NCBI RefSeq assembly: GCF_011761305.1
Contig: NZ_JAAOZC010000001.1
Span: forward strand, 434,001-498,000
Origin: Sphingomonas vulcanisoli
GTDB taxonomy: Bacteria; Pseudomonadota; Alphaproteobacteria; Sphingomonadales; Sphingomonadaceae
Reading direction: 5' to 3'
DNA: 64,000 nt
The position numbers and the translations under genes were made by a program. Under the pieces are notes generated by a model. It was not told the DNA's origin. It saw only the letters and a program-made list of their open reading frames with translations, and made no database searches. Positions 50,450-59,680 of this stretch are shown piece by piece. How positions within the stretch are numbered: the stretch's first letter is position 1; each line of letters starts with the position of its first letter.

Positions 50450-50884
50450 TCCGTGGCTCCGGCCTATCGGCCTGCTGAGTTTACGTTTGCTCATTGTGGG
50501 CGGGGCAGCGCCTAGGCCTGCGTTCGATCGAGAAGGCCGCCGGGCGAAAGGACCGCGCGGGCGCATATTTCGCAAGCGGGGCCGCGGGTCTGAAAAATGC
50601 TCATGACCTTCACCACGCCAACCCCCAAAGGCTTTATGTCAACGACTGTACGCGCATCTGCTAAATACTTGCTCAATCCAAGATACCAGTGTTGATTGGA
50701 GGCGGACGCCAATCGATACCATTGTTTACACCGTTGCCGTGTCTATTGCTCGACAACGGAACCGGAACGATCCAACATGAGGCCGTCTAGGTAAACAAGT
50801 GCAAACAGACGCGGTGAAAGATGATTCCGGATAAATCAGTTGATATGGTGCCGAGAAACATCGGTTGATCGGAAGGGATGGACC
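50450..50884. other. Non-coding region before the response regulator
   Basis: About 400 bases with lower GC than its neighbours and no gene I can support. It probably holds divergent promoters for the membrane protein and the response regulator. The short inverted piece GTTTACACC and GTAAACAAG (about 50725 and 50793) is a possible site but unconvincing. Confidence 0.4.
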
Positions 50885-51670
50885 ATGCCAAGCCATGCGA
50901 ATGCGGCTTATGCTGGTGCGGAGCGTTCGGCTCTAACCCGTCATGTTGAGCTCAAAGAAAGAAGTGGCACACAGATGCGCATAGCGATCCTGGAAGACGA
51001 GGCCGTTCTTGCTGAACAACTTTCGGGCGTTCTGGAGCGTGCGGGCCATATCTGTTACTGTTACAGCAAGGGCAGCGCGATCATCGCGGATCTAAAGCGT
51101 GAAACCTTTGATCTTCTGATCCTTGACTGGAATTTGCCCGATACCACCGGCATCGATGTGTTGCGCTGGGTACGCGAACATATCGATCATGTCCCGCCCA
51201 TCCTGTTCGTTACCAGCCGCGGCGAGGAGAGTGACATCGTCGAGGCGCTGGACATGGGCGCCGACGATTATGTCGTGAAGCCGGTGCAAACCGGCGAGGT
51301 GCTGGCGCGCGTCGGTGCGCTGTTCCGCCGCAGCTACCCGTCCAAGGGCAAAGATATCGAGATTTTCGGTGATCATCAGTTCGAGCAGAAATCCACCAGC
51401 GTCACGGTCAGCGGCGAGCAGATAATCCTTACGCCCAAGGAGTTCGGCCTTGCGCTGCTGCTGTTTCAAAATCTCGATCGTGCGCTTTCGCGCGCTTACA
51501 TATTGGAGAAGGTGTGGGGCCGGAATCCGGACCTGCTGACCCGCACGCTGGACGCACATATCTCGCGGATTCGCGTCAAGCTTTCGCTCCGCCCGGAGTC
51601 GGGGTTCCGCTTGCTGCCCGTCTACAGCTACGGCTACAGACTGGAGAAGCTGAACCAAGGCGAAGAGTGA
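50885..51670 (+). CDS. OmpR-family response regulator
   Basis: A 261-residue DNA-binding response regulator. Receiver domain: RIAILEDEAVLAEQL, phospho-acceptor in LLILDWNLPD (D81), FVTSRGEESD switch threonine, DDYVVKPVQTGE lysine. Winged-helix domain: LTPKEFGLALLLFQN and RTLDAHISRIRVKL recognition helix. About 30 extra residues precede the receiver if the start is ATG 50885 (GGAAGGG seven bases before); ATG 50975 would remove them. The histidine kinase follows 68 bases later. Confidence 0.9.
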   Translation: MPSHANAAYAGAERSALTRHVELKERSGTQMRIAILEDEAVLAEQLSGVLERAGHICYCYSKGSAIIADLKRETFDLLILDWNLPDTTGIDVLRWVREHIDHVPPILFVTSRGEESDIVEALDMGADDYVVKPVQTGEVLARVGALFRRSYPSKGKDIEIFGDHQFEQKSTSVTVSGEQIILTPKEFGLALLLFQNLDRALSRAYILEKVWGRNPDLLTRTLDAHISRIRVKLSLRPESGFRLLPVYSYGYRLEKLNQGEE

Positions 51671-51738
51671 TGGGATGGGCTCATGATCGCGCATAAGGAC
51701 GGCCGCCCGTTAAGCGCCTGAGCGAGCGGTCCACCGCT

Positions 51739-54030
51739 TTGTTGCGTAGCGCCGTAGCTGCCTCAGCCGGAGCGGGCGGCCGCCTGCTGATCGAATGGCT
51801 GATCGTCGCGCTGATCTCGCTGGGCGCAGTATGGGGTCTGACGCGAACCAGCATTGCCGATCGCGCCGATTATGCCATCTATGACGCCCTCATGGCGACG
51901 CAATCGCGCCCCGCCTCGAACGAAATCTTCATCATCGCGATCGACGAGGAGAGCCTCGGCACGATCGGACGCTGGCCCTGGCCGCGGAGCACGCATGCCC
52001 GGCTGCTCGAATGGCTGGCGAAGGTGCAGCCCGCCGCGATCGGCTATGATGTGCTGTTCGTCGAGCCGAGCCCGGACGATCTCGCGGTGGCGCAGGCGGC
52101 CAAGGCGGCTGCGCCGGTGATCCTGCCTATCGCCTTCGATGTGCCCGGCAACAATGGCGCGCCCTTCACCGCCGAGCTCCCGACGCCCGTGATCCGCGCT
52201 GTCACGACGCCCGCGCATGCCACGCTCTATCCCGATGCCGACGGGATCGTACGCCGCGTCGGCCTGATCGCAGGCGGCGGCACGCAGACCTGGCCGCACA
52301 TTGCGGAGCTGCTGTACCGCCGTGTGCGCGGGCACGCTTCGCCAATCTTCGCCAATGCCGCCACTGACGCCTTGCCGGCCGATGCTTTTTCCGTGGCGGG
52401 GCAGGTGCTGCTGCCGTTTACCGGCCCGGCGGGCAGCTACCGCACCGTGCCGTTCTCCAGCGTGCTCAACGGCGAGGTGCCGCGGGAAATGCTGCGCGGC
52501 AAGATCGTGCTCGTCGGTTCGACGGCGCACGGCCAGCTCGATCAATATGCGACGCCCCTCGGCACCATGTCGGGGGTTGAAATGCTGGCCAACGCCACCG
52601 ACGATCTGCTTGCCAACCGCACGATCCGCCAAGCCTCGCCGCGCGCCTATCTCGCCTTCGGTCTTTTACCGCTGATCATTCTCCTGATCGCGCTGTTGCT
52701 GTTTTCGCCGGCGCTTAATCTGGTTCTCGGGCTGTTACTGATTGCGGCGACGCTGGGCGGCAGCGCGACCTTGCTGATCTGGGCGCGCATCTGGTTTCCG
52801 CCGACTGCGGCGCTGGCCGGCCTGTTCTTCGTCTATCCCCTGTGGGCGTGGCGGCGATTGGAGGCGGCGAGCGCTTACATGACGCGCGAGCTGCGCCAGC
52901 TCGGCAGCGAGGCGGACCCTTTGCCCGGCCGCGGCAGCGCCGAAAGCCGCACCCAGTTCCTGCGGGAGGCGATCGATCGCCAGACGGTGATGCTGCATAG
53001 CGCGATTGAGCGCGTCCGCGATCTTCGCCGCTTCTTTGGCGACAGTATCCAGGGGCTTCCCGACGCGACCCTGATCCTTGACGGCGAAGGCCGGACCTTG
53101 CTCGCCAATCGCGCCGCCGAACGGCTGTTCGTGCCGTTGCTGGACGAACCTGCTCTGGCCGCCGAGCAAAAGCTCGACGATTTGATCCGCCATCTTGCGC
53201 CGACCGCGACGGCCGCGACCTTCGACCAGAGCGATGATCGGGAGATCGTCAGCGCCGATGGCCGCGTATTCGTGGTCCGCGTCGTGCCGCTGGTCGATGC
53301 CACGGGCGCACCGGTGGGATCGATCGCGCGCCTGACCGATATCAGTGCCATCCGCCTCGCCACCCGCCAGCGCGAGGACGCGCTGCAGCTACTGACGCAT
53401 GACATGCGCTCGCCCCAAGCGTCGATTCTCGCGCTGCTCGATCGCAACGAGGATATCGAGACGCTCCGTGCCCGCATCGCCGGCTATGCGCAGCGCACAC
53501 TCGAGCTGGCGGACAATTTCGTCCATCTTGCCCGCGCCCAGGCCGCGCGACCCAAGCAGGATCTGCTCGATCTTTCGGCGCTGCTGATCGATGCGGTCGA
53601 CGATCAATGGGTGCTCGCGCAGAAGAGCAAGATCCGCATCGAAACCAAGGGCGAGGATGACGAGCATCTCGTCCTTGGAGATCGCTCCTTGCTGTCCCGA
53701 GCTCTCGTCAATTTGATCGGCAACGCAATCAAATATAGCGATCGCAGCACCACGATATGCTGCACGATCAGCGAAAGCGATGATGTGGTCTGCTGCAGGA
53801 TCATCGATCAAGGACGGGGAATTCCCGCCGATGAACTCGATCATCTGTTCGATCCCTTCACCCGTGTCGAGGCGCGGGGGCGGCGGGATGTCGGCGGTGC
53901 GGGGCTGGGGCTGTCCTTCGTGCGTACGGTGATAGCCCAGCATCACGGCACGATTCATTGCGAAAGCGAGGAAGGGAAGGGATCGACCTTCATCCTCTGC
54001 CTGCCGCGCGCCGAAGATCCCGACGCCTGA
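51739..54030 (+). CDS. CHASE2-domain sensor histidine kinase
   Basis: A 763-residue kinase. An N-terminal helix is followed by a large periplasmic CHASE2 domain (EIFIIAIDEESLGTIGRWPWPRSTHA, LFVEPSPDD, IVLVGSTAHGQLDQYATPLG), three adjacent helices at about 300-375, a PAS-like region (GLPDATLILDGEGRTLLANRAAERLF), the HisKA box LLTHDMRSPQASIL (H554) and an HATPase domain (NLIGNAIKYSD, DQGRGIP, GGAGLGLSFV, GKGSTFIL). Start unclear: TTG 51739 has only a weak ribosome site and no ATG or GTG is in frame. Likely partner of the preceding regulator. Confidence 0.9.
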   Translation: MLRSAVAASAGAGGRLLIEWLIVALISLGAVWGLTRTSIADRADYAIYDALMATQSRPASNEIFIIAIDEESLGTIGRWPWPRSTHARLLEWLAKVQPAAIGYDVLFVEPSPDDLAVAQAAKAAAPVILPIAFDVPGNNGAPFTAELPTPVIRAVTTPAHATLYPDADGIVRRVGLIAGGGTQTWPHIAELLYRRVRGHASPIFANAATDALPADAFSVAGQVLLPFTGPAGSYRTVPFSSVLNGEVPREMLRGKIVLVGSTAHGQLDQYATPLGTMSGVEMLANATDDLLANRTIRQASPRAYLAFGLLPLIILLIALLLFSPALNLVLGLLLIAATLGGSATLLIWARIWFPPTAALAGLFFVYPLWAWRRLEAASAYMTRELRQLGSEADPLPGRGSAESRTQFLREAIDRQTVMLHSAIERVRDLRRFFGDSIQGLPDATLILDGEGRTLLANRAAERLFVPLLDEPALAAEQKLDDLIRHLAPTATAATFDQSDDREIVSADGRVFVVRVVPLVDATGAPVGSIARLTDISAIRLATRQREDALQLLTHDMRSPQASILALLDRNEDIETLRARIAGYAQRTLELADNFVHLARAQAARPKQDLLDLSALLIDAVDDQWVLAQKSKIRIETKGEDDEHLVLGDRSLLSRALVNLIGNAIKYSDRSTTICCTISESDDVVCCRIIDQGRGIPADELDHLFDPFTRVEARGRRDVGGAGLGLSFVRTVIAQHHGTIHCESEEGKGSTFILCLPRAEDPDA

Positions 54031-54034
54031 ACGA

Positions 54035-55045
54035 TCAGGAAAGGCGTAGCGCGACGAGCAAGAGCGCGAAGACCACATAAAGCCCGCCCATCCCGGCCAG
54101 CAACTTGCGCGATGCAATGTCACGGCGAAAGGCGGTGTACATCACCACGATCGCCACCGCCGTCACCGCCGCCGCCAGGATCAGGGGCGCGCCGAGATGC
54201 CAGGATGTGAAGATCAGGCCGAGCGCGGTCGGGATCGTCGCCTGGATCATCATCGCGCCGGAGATATTGGCCAGCGCGAGCGCATATTTGCCCTGCCTCA
54301 CCCAGATCACTGCGTTCATCGTCTCCGGCAGTTCGGTGGCGATCGGGCTGAGCAGCAGCGCCAACAATTGCGGGCGCAGGCCCAGCGCGGGGCCGAGATG
54401 TTCGAGCTGGCCGACAAAGAGGCGCGACGCGAGGAAGATCACGATCAGCGCGATTCCGGTCTGGATCGCGGCGGGCAGCAGGCCGGGCTCTGCGGTGCGC
54501 GGCGTCAGCTTGAGGGGCTCCAGTTCCTCTTCCTCGTCGGGATCGGCGGGCTGCTGCATTTGTATGCGGACATAAAGACCGTAGGCAGCAAGGAAGATCA
54601 GGCTCGTCCACGCCTTGCCGGCGAACAGCACCAGGCCGAGACCGATCTTCGCGGCGAACAAGACGAGGAACCAGCGCTGATCGCGCGCCAGCCGCTCGAA
54701 GCGACCATTGGCGGCGAGACCCTCGGGAAACTGCTGGTGCGTGACGAGCAGCACGATCCCGACCGTGGCATAAGCGATGGTGGAGAGCGCGAGCGGGCCA
54801 CCTAGCGCCGCGCCGACACCCAATTCCTTGGAGGCCGCCGTAGTGCCGAACGCCACCGCCACCAAAGTTACCACGCTTTCCGGCAACGCCGTGCCGAACG
54901 CCGCCAGCACCGTGCCCGTCGCCTGCGCGCCCATCGCAAGGCGACGGCCAAGCCATTCGACTCCGTTCACGAAATACTCGCACGAAAGATAGATCACCAC
55001 CGCCGATCCCAGCAGCAGGACGACATTCAACGCGATACCGTTCAT
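54035..55045 (-). CDS. Calcium/cation antiporter, CaCA family; probably riboswitch-controlled
   Basis: A 336-residue inner-membrane antiporter with two copies of the alpha-repeat: GTVLAAFGTALPESVVTLVA in the first half and LLSPIATELPETMNAVIW in the second, each carrying the ion-binding glutamate. An acidic cytoplasmic loop (DPDEEEELEPL) separates the halves. It exchanges a divalent cation for protons or sodium. A yybP-ykoY-like manganese riboswitch upstream suggests Mn export, although calcium is the family default. ATG 55045 follows GGAGG at five bases. Confidence 0.85.
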   Translation of the reverse strand: MNGIALNVVLLLGSAVVIYLSCEYFVNGVEWLGRRLAMGAQATGTVLAAFGTALPESVVTLVAVAFGTTAASKELGVGAALGGPLALSTIAYATVGIVLLVTHQQFPEGLAANGRFERLARDQRWFLVLFAAKIGLGLVLFAGKAWTSLIFLAAYGLYVRIQMQQPADPDEEEELEPLKLTPRTAEPGLLPAAIQTGIALIVIFLASRLFVGQLEHLGPALGLRPQLLALLLSPIATELPETMNAVIWVRQGKYALALANISGAMMIQATIPTALGLIFTSWHLGAPLILAAAVTAVAIVVMYTAFRRDIASRKLLAGMGGLYVVFALLLVALRLS

Positions 55046-55104
55046 GAAAACCTCCGGGGCCGGTGAGCGAACGCATGAGACCGCCGCCACACGCCCAGCC
55101 CGGC

Positions 55105-55222
55105 CGCGCAGCTTCGGCTCATGGTCTCGCCAGACCCTTGCAGGTCGCACGCGCCACGGGTCCGAAGACCCAAGTCTGTTGACGCGATTCCGGCTTTCGT
55201 GCCGGCGGCTACTCCCCAGGAG
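55105..55222 (-). promoter_or_regulatory. yybP-ykoY manganese riboswitch candidate
   Basis: Read on the - strand, the leader of the antiporter gene contains GGGGAGTAGC (55217-55208) followed by a hairpin and, 80 bases on, GGCGAGACC (55131-55123). These two conserved blocks, with a paired GGGTC-TTCG-GACCC hairpin between them, are the signature of the yybP-ykoY manganese-sensing aptamer. Downstream GGTCTC (55082-55077) can pair with the GAGACC of the core, giving a plausible alternative structure before the GGAGG of the start. Confidence 0.75.
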
Positions 55223-55269
55223 TTGAGCGAAATTGGCCCGAATACTAGTCGCGGTCAAGCGCACCACCT

Positions 55270-55349
55270 CCGTTTGTGTCGAGCGAAGTCGAGACACGCG
55301 GCGGTCGCCGCTTGTGGAACATCCCTCGACTTCGCTCGGGATGAACGGA
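55270..55349. repeat. Paired inverted repeat upstream of ABC-F gene
   Basis: CCGTTTGTGTCGAGCGAAGTCGAGACAC faces CCCTCGACTTCGCTCGGGATGAACGG (shown here in parts by position), with inner GCGGTCGCCGC hairpin. Same family as the carA insertion. Confidence 0.85.
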
Positions 55350-55407
55350 GGAGGGAGCTTTCACCATGTGCTTGGGTTGCAGCGCAACATGCTGTAAGCC
55401 CGCGTCC

Positions 55408-57273
55408 ATGCTTTCCCTGAACGGTATCACCGTGCGCCTCGGCGGCCGCACGATCCTCGATCGCGCCACCGCATCCTTGCCGCAGCGCAGCCGCGTCGGC
55501 CTGATCGGCCGCAACGGCGCCGGCAAATCGACGATGGTGCGCGTCGTCGCCGGGCTGCTCGATCCCGACGAGGGCTCGGCGGATATGCCGCGCGGCGCCA
55601 AGATCGGCTATATCGCGCAGGAAGCGCCTGCCGGCCTGACCACGCCGATCGAAGAGGTGCTCGCCGCCGATACCGAGCGCGCCGCGCTGCTGCTGGAGGC
55701 TGAGGACCACAGCAATATGGAGCGCTTCGGCGAGGTTCATGAGCGGCTGATCGCGATCGACGCCCATGCTGCGCCGGCCCGCGCCGCCCGGATCCTCGCC
55801 GGCCTCGGCTTCGATGAGGAGATGCAGAATCGCCCGCTCGATAGCTTTTCGGGCGGCTGGCGGATGCGCGTCGCGCTCGCGGCATTGCTGTTTTCCGAGC
55901 CCGATCTGCTGCTGCTCGACGAGCCATCGAACCACCTCGATCTCGAAGCGGTGATGTGGCTGGAGGAATTTCTCCAAACCTACCGCGCGACGATCCTGAT
56001 CGTCAGCCACGAACGCGATTTCCTCAACAATGTCGTCGATCACATCCTGCATCTCGAGCGCGGCAAGCTGACGCTCTACCCCGGCGGCTACGATGCCTTT
56101 GAACGCCAGCGCGCCGAACGCGCCGCGCAGCTCGCCGCCGCCAAGGCCAGCCAGGATGCCCAGCGCGACAAGCTCAGGGATTTCATCGCGCGCAATTCGG
56201 CGCGTGCCTCCACCGCCAAGCAGGCGCAGAGCCGCGTCAAGGCGCTCGCCCGGATGCAGCCGATCGCCGAGCTGGCCGACGATCCCTCGCTCAGCTTCGA
56301 TTTCCCCAGCCCCGATCCACTGCGCCCGCCGCTGATCACGCTCGATATGGCGGCGGTCGGCTATGCGGAGACGCCGATCCTGCAGCGGCTCAACCTGCGG
56401 CTCAATCCCGACGATCGCATCGCGCTGCTCGGCCGCAACGGCAATGGCAAGACCACGCTCGCCCGCCTGCTCGCTGCCCAGCTCGCGCCGATGGAAGGGC
56501 AGATGGCGGCCAGCGGCAAGATGCGGATCGGCTATTTCACCCAATATCAGGTGGAGGAGCTACACGCCGACGAGACGCCGCTGCAGCATATGACCTCCGC
56601 GATGCGTGGCGCCACGCCGGCGGCGGTGCGTGCGCAGCTCGGCCGTTTCGGTTTTTCGGGCGATCGCGCGATTAGCAAGGTTGGCAAGATGTCGGGCGGC
56701 GAGCGCGCGCGGCTCGCGCTGGCGCTGATCACCCGCGATGCGCCGCATATGCTGATCCTCGATGAACCGACCAACCATCTGGACGTCGATGCGCGTGAGG
56801 CGCTGGTGCAGGCGCTTAACAGCTATTCGGGCGCGGTCGTGCTCGTCAGCCACGATCGCCACATGCTCAGCCTTACCGCCGATCGGCTGGTGCTGGTCGA
56901 TAACGGCACCGCGATCGAATATGAGGGCAGTCTCGACGATTATACCGCGCTGGTGCTGACCAGTGACAAAAGCGGATCGGGCGGCAAATCCAAGGGCAAC
57001 AAGAAGGAGGAGCGCCGCGCCGCCGCCCAGGCGCGCGAACAAAGCCAGGCGCTGCGCAAGCAGGCGAGCGCGGCAGAGGCCGAAGTGGCCAAGCTCTCGG
57101 CCGAGCGATCGGCGGTGGAGCGCGCGATGTTCGATCCTTCGGGTGCCGAGCCGACGCTTGCAAAGCTGCCTATGGGTGATCTGATGCGTAAGCGCGCCGA
57201 GGTGGCGGCGAAACTCGAAGCCGCAGAGGCGAAGTGGCTTGAGTTGAGCGAGAAGGTGGAAGCGGCGGCTTGA
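55408..57273 (+). CDS. ABC-F family ATPase (ribosome-associated type)
   Basis: A 621-residue soluble twin ABC protein with no membrane segments. First cassette: GLIGRNGAGKSTMVR, SGGWRMRVALA, LLLLDEPSNHLD. A linker with ERQRAERAAQLAAAKASQ follows. Second cassette: ALLGRNGNGKTTLAR, MSGGERARLALALI, LILDEPTNHLD. A C-terminal coiled coil (EAEVAKLSAERSAVERAM) ends it. This is the ABC-F (Uup/EttA/YheS-like) design that acts at the ribosome; the long coiled-coil tail resembles Uup or YheS. ATG 55408 is the family start (MLSLNGITVRLGGR); the frame upstream is repeat sequence. Confidence 0.9.
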   Translation: MLSLNGITVRLGGRTILDRATASLPQRSRVGLIGRNGAGKSTMVRVVAGLLDPDEGSADMPRGAKIGYIAQEAPAGLTTPIEEVLAADTERAALLLEAEDHSNMERFGEVHERLIAIDAHAAPARAARILAGLGFDEEMQNRPLDSFSGGWRMRVALAALLFSEPDLLLLDEPSNHLDLEAVMWLEEFLQTYRATILIVSHERDFLNNVVDHILHLERGKLTLYPGGYDAFERQRAERAAQLAAAKASQDAQRDKLRDFIARNSARASTAKQAQSRVKALARMQPIAELADDPSLSFDFPSPDPLRPPLITLDMAAVGYAETPILQRLNLRLNPDDRIALLGRNGNGKTTLARLLAAQLAPMEGQMAASGKMRIGYFTQYQVEELHADETPLQHMTSAMRGATPAAVRAQLGRFGFSGDRAISKVGKMSGGERARLALALITRDAPHMLILDEPTNHLDVDAREALVQALNSYSGAVVLVSHDRHMLSLTADRLVLVDNGTAIEYEGSLDDYTALVLTSDKSGSGGKSKGNKKEERRAAAQAREQSQALRKQASAAEAEVAKLSAERSAVERAMFDPSGAEPTLAKLPMGDLMRKRAEVAAKLEAAEAKWLELSEKVEAAA

Positions 57274-57400
57274 TCCTCCCCGACACGGGGAGGGGGACCA
57301 TGCGACGCATGGTGGAGGGGGCTCACCACTGGGCGCAGCGCCTTTTGAGAGCCCCCTCCGTCATCGCTTCGCGATGCCACCTCCCCGTTCCGGGGATGAT
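57274..57400. repeat. Paired inverted repeat after ABC-F gene
   Basis: CCTCCCCGACACGGGGAGGG opens and ACCTCCCCGTTCCGGGG closes the element; inside, GGGACCATGCGACGCATGGT and GCATCGCGAAGCGATGA-type hairpins and GAGGGGGCTC/GAGCCCCCTC pair. Same design as 19037-19166. Confidence 0.83.
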
Positions 57401-57463
57401 CTGCGACATCTTCACCGCTCTTCGCTTGCCGCACCCCTTGTCCCACCGCTAAGCAACGCCGAC

Positions 57464-58264
57464 ATGCCTTCGTCCGAACCCGTTCCCCTTATCATCGCGC
57501 CGTTCGTTGCGATCGGCCGTGCCGTCGTCCATCTGCTCGCCGTGGTGGGGCGGGTAGCGATGTTCACCTTCCGCACGGTGCGCAGCGCGCTGACCCCGCC
57601 CTATTACCCCGGCCGCTTTTTCGAGCAGATGATGCACATCGGCTGGTTCTCGCTGCCCGTGGTCGGCCTCACCGCCGTGTTCACCGGCGCGGCGCTGGCG
57701 CAACAGATCTTCACTGCCGGTTCGCGCTTTTCGGCGACCTCCACCGTTCCGGCTGTCGTGGTGATCGGCATGGTGCGCGAACTGGGGCCGGTGCTGGTCG
57801 GTCTGATGGTCGCGGGCCGCGTGTCCTCGGCGATGGCGGCCGAGATTGGCACGATGCGCGTCACGGAACAGCTCGACGCGCTGACCACGCTGCGCACCGA
57901 CAGCTATCGCTATCTGATCGCGCCCCGCCTGTTCGCCGCGGTCATGGCCTTGCCCCTGATGGTGCTGGTCGCCAACGCCATCGGCATCTTCGGCGGCTGG
58001 CTGCTCGCGGTGGAGAAACTGCGGTTCAATTCCGCCAGCTATCTTGCCGTCACTCGCCGCTTCGTCAGTGTCGACGATTTCAAGATGGCTTTGGTCAAGG
58101 CCGGCGTGTTCGGCTTCTTCATCGCGCTGATGGGCTGCTATCACGGCTTCAACGCCGGCGGCGGCGCGGCGGGGGTGGGCAATGCGACGCGCAACGCCGT
58201 CGTCTCTGCCTTCATCCTGATCCTCGCCTCGAATTTCCTGATCACCGCGATGGTGTTCGGCTGA
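57464..58264 (+). CDS. mlaE: MlaE-type phospholipid ABC transporter permease
   Basis: A 266-residue permease with about five helices. FFEQMMHIGWFSLPVVGLTAVFTGAALAQQ, the VVIGMVRELGPVLVGLMVAGRVSSAMAAEIGTM core and a late YHGFNAGGGAAGVGNATRNAVV are the MlaE/YrbE signature. With MlaF it moves phospholipids for outer-membrane asymmetry. ATG 57464 chosen; the frame upstream lies within a repeat. Its stop overlaps the mlaF start (ATGA). Confidence 0.9.
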   Translation: MPSSEPVPLIIAPFVAIGRAVVHLLAVVGRVAMFTFRTVRSALTPPYYPGRFFEQMMHIGWFSLPVVGLTAVFTGAALAQQIFTAGSRFSATSTVPAVVVIGMVRELGPVLVGLMVAGRVSSAMAAEIGTMRVTEQLDALTTLRTDSYRYLIAPRLFAAVMALPLMVLVANAIGIFGGWLLAVEKLRFNSASYLAVTRRFVSVDDFKMALVKAGVFGFFIALMGCYHGFNAGGGAAGVGNATRNAVVSAFILILASNFLITAMVFG

Positions 58265-59019
58265 TGGCCGAGAACAAGATCGCGCTCGAGGGTATCAGCA
58301 AGCGCTTCGGCGCGATGCAGGTGCTCGATGGCGTCAATCTCGCGATCGAGCCGGGCGAGAGCCTGGCGGTGATCGGCCAATCGGGCAGCGGCAAATCGGT
58401 AACGCTGAAATGCATCCTCGGCCTGATCCGCCCCGATGCCGGATCGATCCGCGTGGATGGTGAGGAGATCGTCGGGCTGAGGGGCAGGGCGCTCGATCGC
58501 GTCCGCGCCAAGTTCGGCATGCTGTTCCAGGGATCCGCCCTGTTCGATTCGCTGCCCGTATGGCGCAACGTCACCTTCGCGCTGACGCATGGCCAGCAGT
58601 CCGATGCCAAGGAAATGCGCCGGATCGCCGAGGAGAATCTGGAGCGCGTCGGCCTCGATGCCCGCATCCTCAACCTGCGCCCGAGCGAGCTTTCGGGCGG
58701 TATGCAGAAGCGCGTCGCGCTCGCCCGTGCGATCGCGCCGCGGCCCGAGATCATCTTCTTCGATGAGCCGACCACCGGCCTCGATCCGATCCGCGCTGAC
58801 GTGATCAACGATCTGATCGTCAGCCTGGTCGATGATCTCGGCGTCACCGCGCTGACGATCACGCACGACATGGCCTCGGCCCGCAAGATCGCGCACCGCG
58901 TGGCGATGCTTTATCGCGGCCGCATCGTCTGGAGCGGTCCGCGCGATCGGCTTTACGATAGCGGCAACCCCTATGTGGATCAGTTCGTTCAGGGCCGTGC
59001 CGAGGGACCGATCCAATAG
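58264..59019 (+). CDS. mlaF: MlaF-type phospholipid ABC transporter ATPase
   Basis: A 251-residue ATP-binding subunit. Walker A VIGQSGSGKSVTLK, signature LSGGMQKRVALARA, Walker B IIFFDEPTTGLDPI, switch His in ITHDMASA. The GMQKR and FDEPTTGLDP forms are typical of MlaF. Start ATG overlaps the mlaE stop by four bases. The usual next gene mlaD is absent; a peroxiredoxin follows. Confidence 0.92.
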   Translation: MAENKIALEGISKRFGAMQVLDGVNLAIEPGESLAVIGQSGSGKSVTLKCILGLIRPDAGSIRVDGEEIVGLRGRALDRVRAKFGMLFQGSALFDSLPVWRNVTFALTHGQQSDAKEMRRIAEENLERVGLDARILNLRPSELSGGMQKRVALARAIAPRPEIIFFDEPTTGLDPIRADVINDLIVSLVDDLGVTALTITHDMASARKIAHRVAMLYRGRIVWSGPRDRLYDSGNPYVDQFVQGRAEGPIQ

Positions 59020-59041
59020 TTTCTCGCCAGGAGGATTTCAG

Positions 59042-59578
59042 ATGATCGGACGCGATGTTCCCGATGTGACGCTCAAGACCCGCGTTCGCGATGAAAGCGT
59101 GGGCGGCCCCAATCCCTTCCGCTGGCAGGACGTGCAGACGAGCGATCTCTTCGCCGGCAAGCGTATCGTCGTCTTTTCGCTACCTGGCGCCTTCACGCCG
59201 ACCTGCTCGACCGAGCAATGCCCGGCGTTCGAGCGCAATTATGATCGGCTCCGGAAGCTGGGCGCGGACGAGGTCTATTGCCTCTCGGTCAACGATGCCT
59301 TCGTGATGTATCAATGGGGCCGGCACCTCGGCGTCGAGAAAGTGAAGCTGCTGCCCGATGGCTCGGCCGATTTCACGCGGCGGATGGGGATGCTGATCCG
59401 CAAGGATCATCTCGGCTTCGGCGAACGCAGCTGGCGCTATGCGATGGTGGTCGATGATGGCAAGATCACCGGCTGGTTCGAGGAACCGGGGATCAACGAC
59501 CAAGGTCTAGATGACGACCCGTATGGCGAAAGCGCGCCGGACAAGGTGATCGCGTGGCTGGAGGCCAACCCGCGCTAA
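59042..59578 (+). CDS. Peroxiredoxin (Prx5-like)
   Basis: A 178-residue thiol peroxidase reducing hydrogen peroxide and organic peroxides. VFSLPGAFTPTCSTEQCPAFERNYDRL carries the peroxidatic cysteine (C55) in the PGAFTPTCS box; a nearby C60 could resolve it. The later LSVNDAFVMYQWGRHLG and LLPDGSADFTRRMGMLI blocks fit the type II/Prx5 group, often glutathione- or glutaredoxin-linked. ATG 59042 follows AGGAGG. Confidence 0.93.
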   Translation: MIGRDVPDVTLKTRVRDESVGGPNPFRWQDVQTSDLFAGKRIVVFSLPGAFTPTCSTEQCPAFERNYDRLRKLGADEVYCLSVNDAFVMYQWGRHLGVEKVKLLPDGSADFTRRMGMLIRKDHLGFGERSWRYAMVVDDGKITGWFEEPGINDQGLDDDPYGESAPDKVIAWLEANPR

Positions 59579-59588
59579 TTGCCCGCCC

Positions 59589-59668
59589 CCGTTCATGCTG
59601 AGCTTGTCGAAGCATCGTCCTTCTTTCAAAGAAGGACTGCCCTTCGACAAGCTCGGGGCGAACGGGGC
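59589..59668. repeat. Paired inverted repeat (TGAGCTTGTCGAAG type)
   Basis: CCCGTTCATGCTGAGCTTGT opens and ACAAGCTCGGGGCGAACGGG closes, with inner GTCCTTCTT/AAGAAGGAC forming a perfect stem. Same family as 2654-2737. Confidence 0.88.
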
Positions 59669-59680
59669 GGGGAGGCAAAG

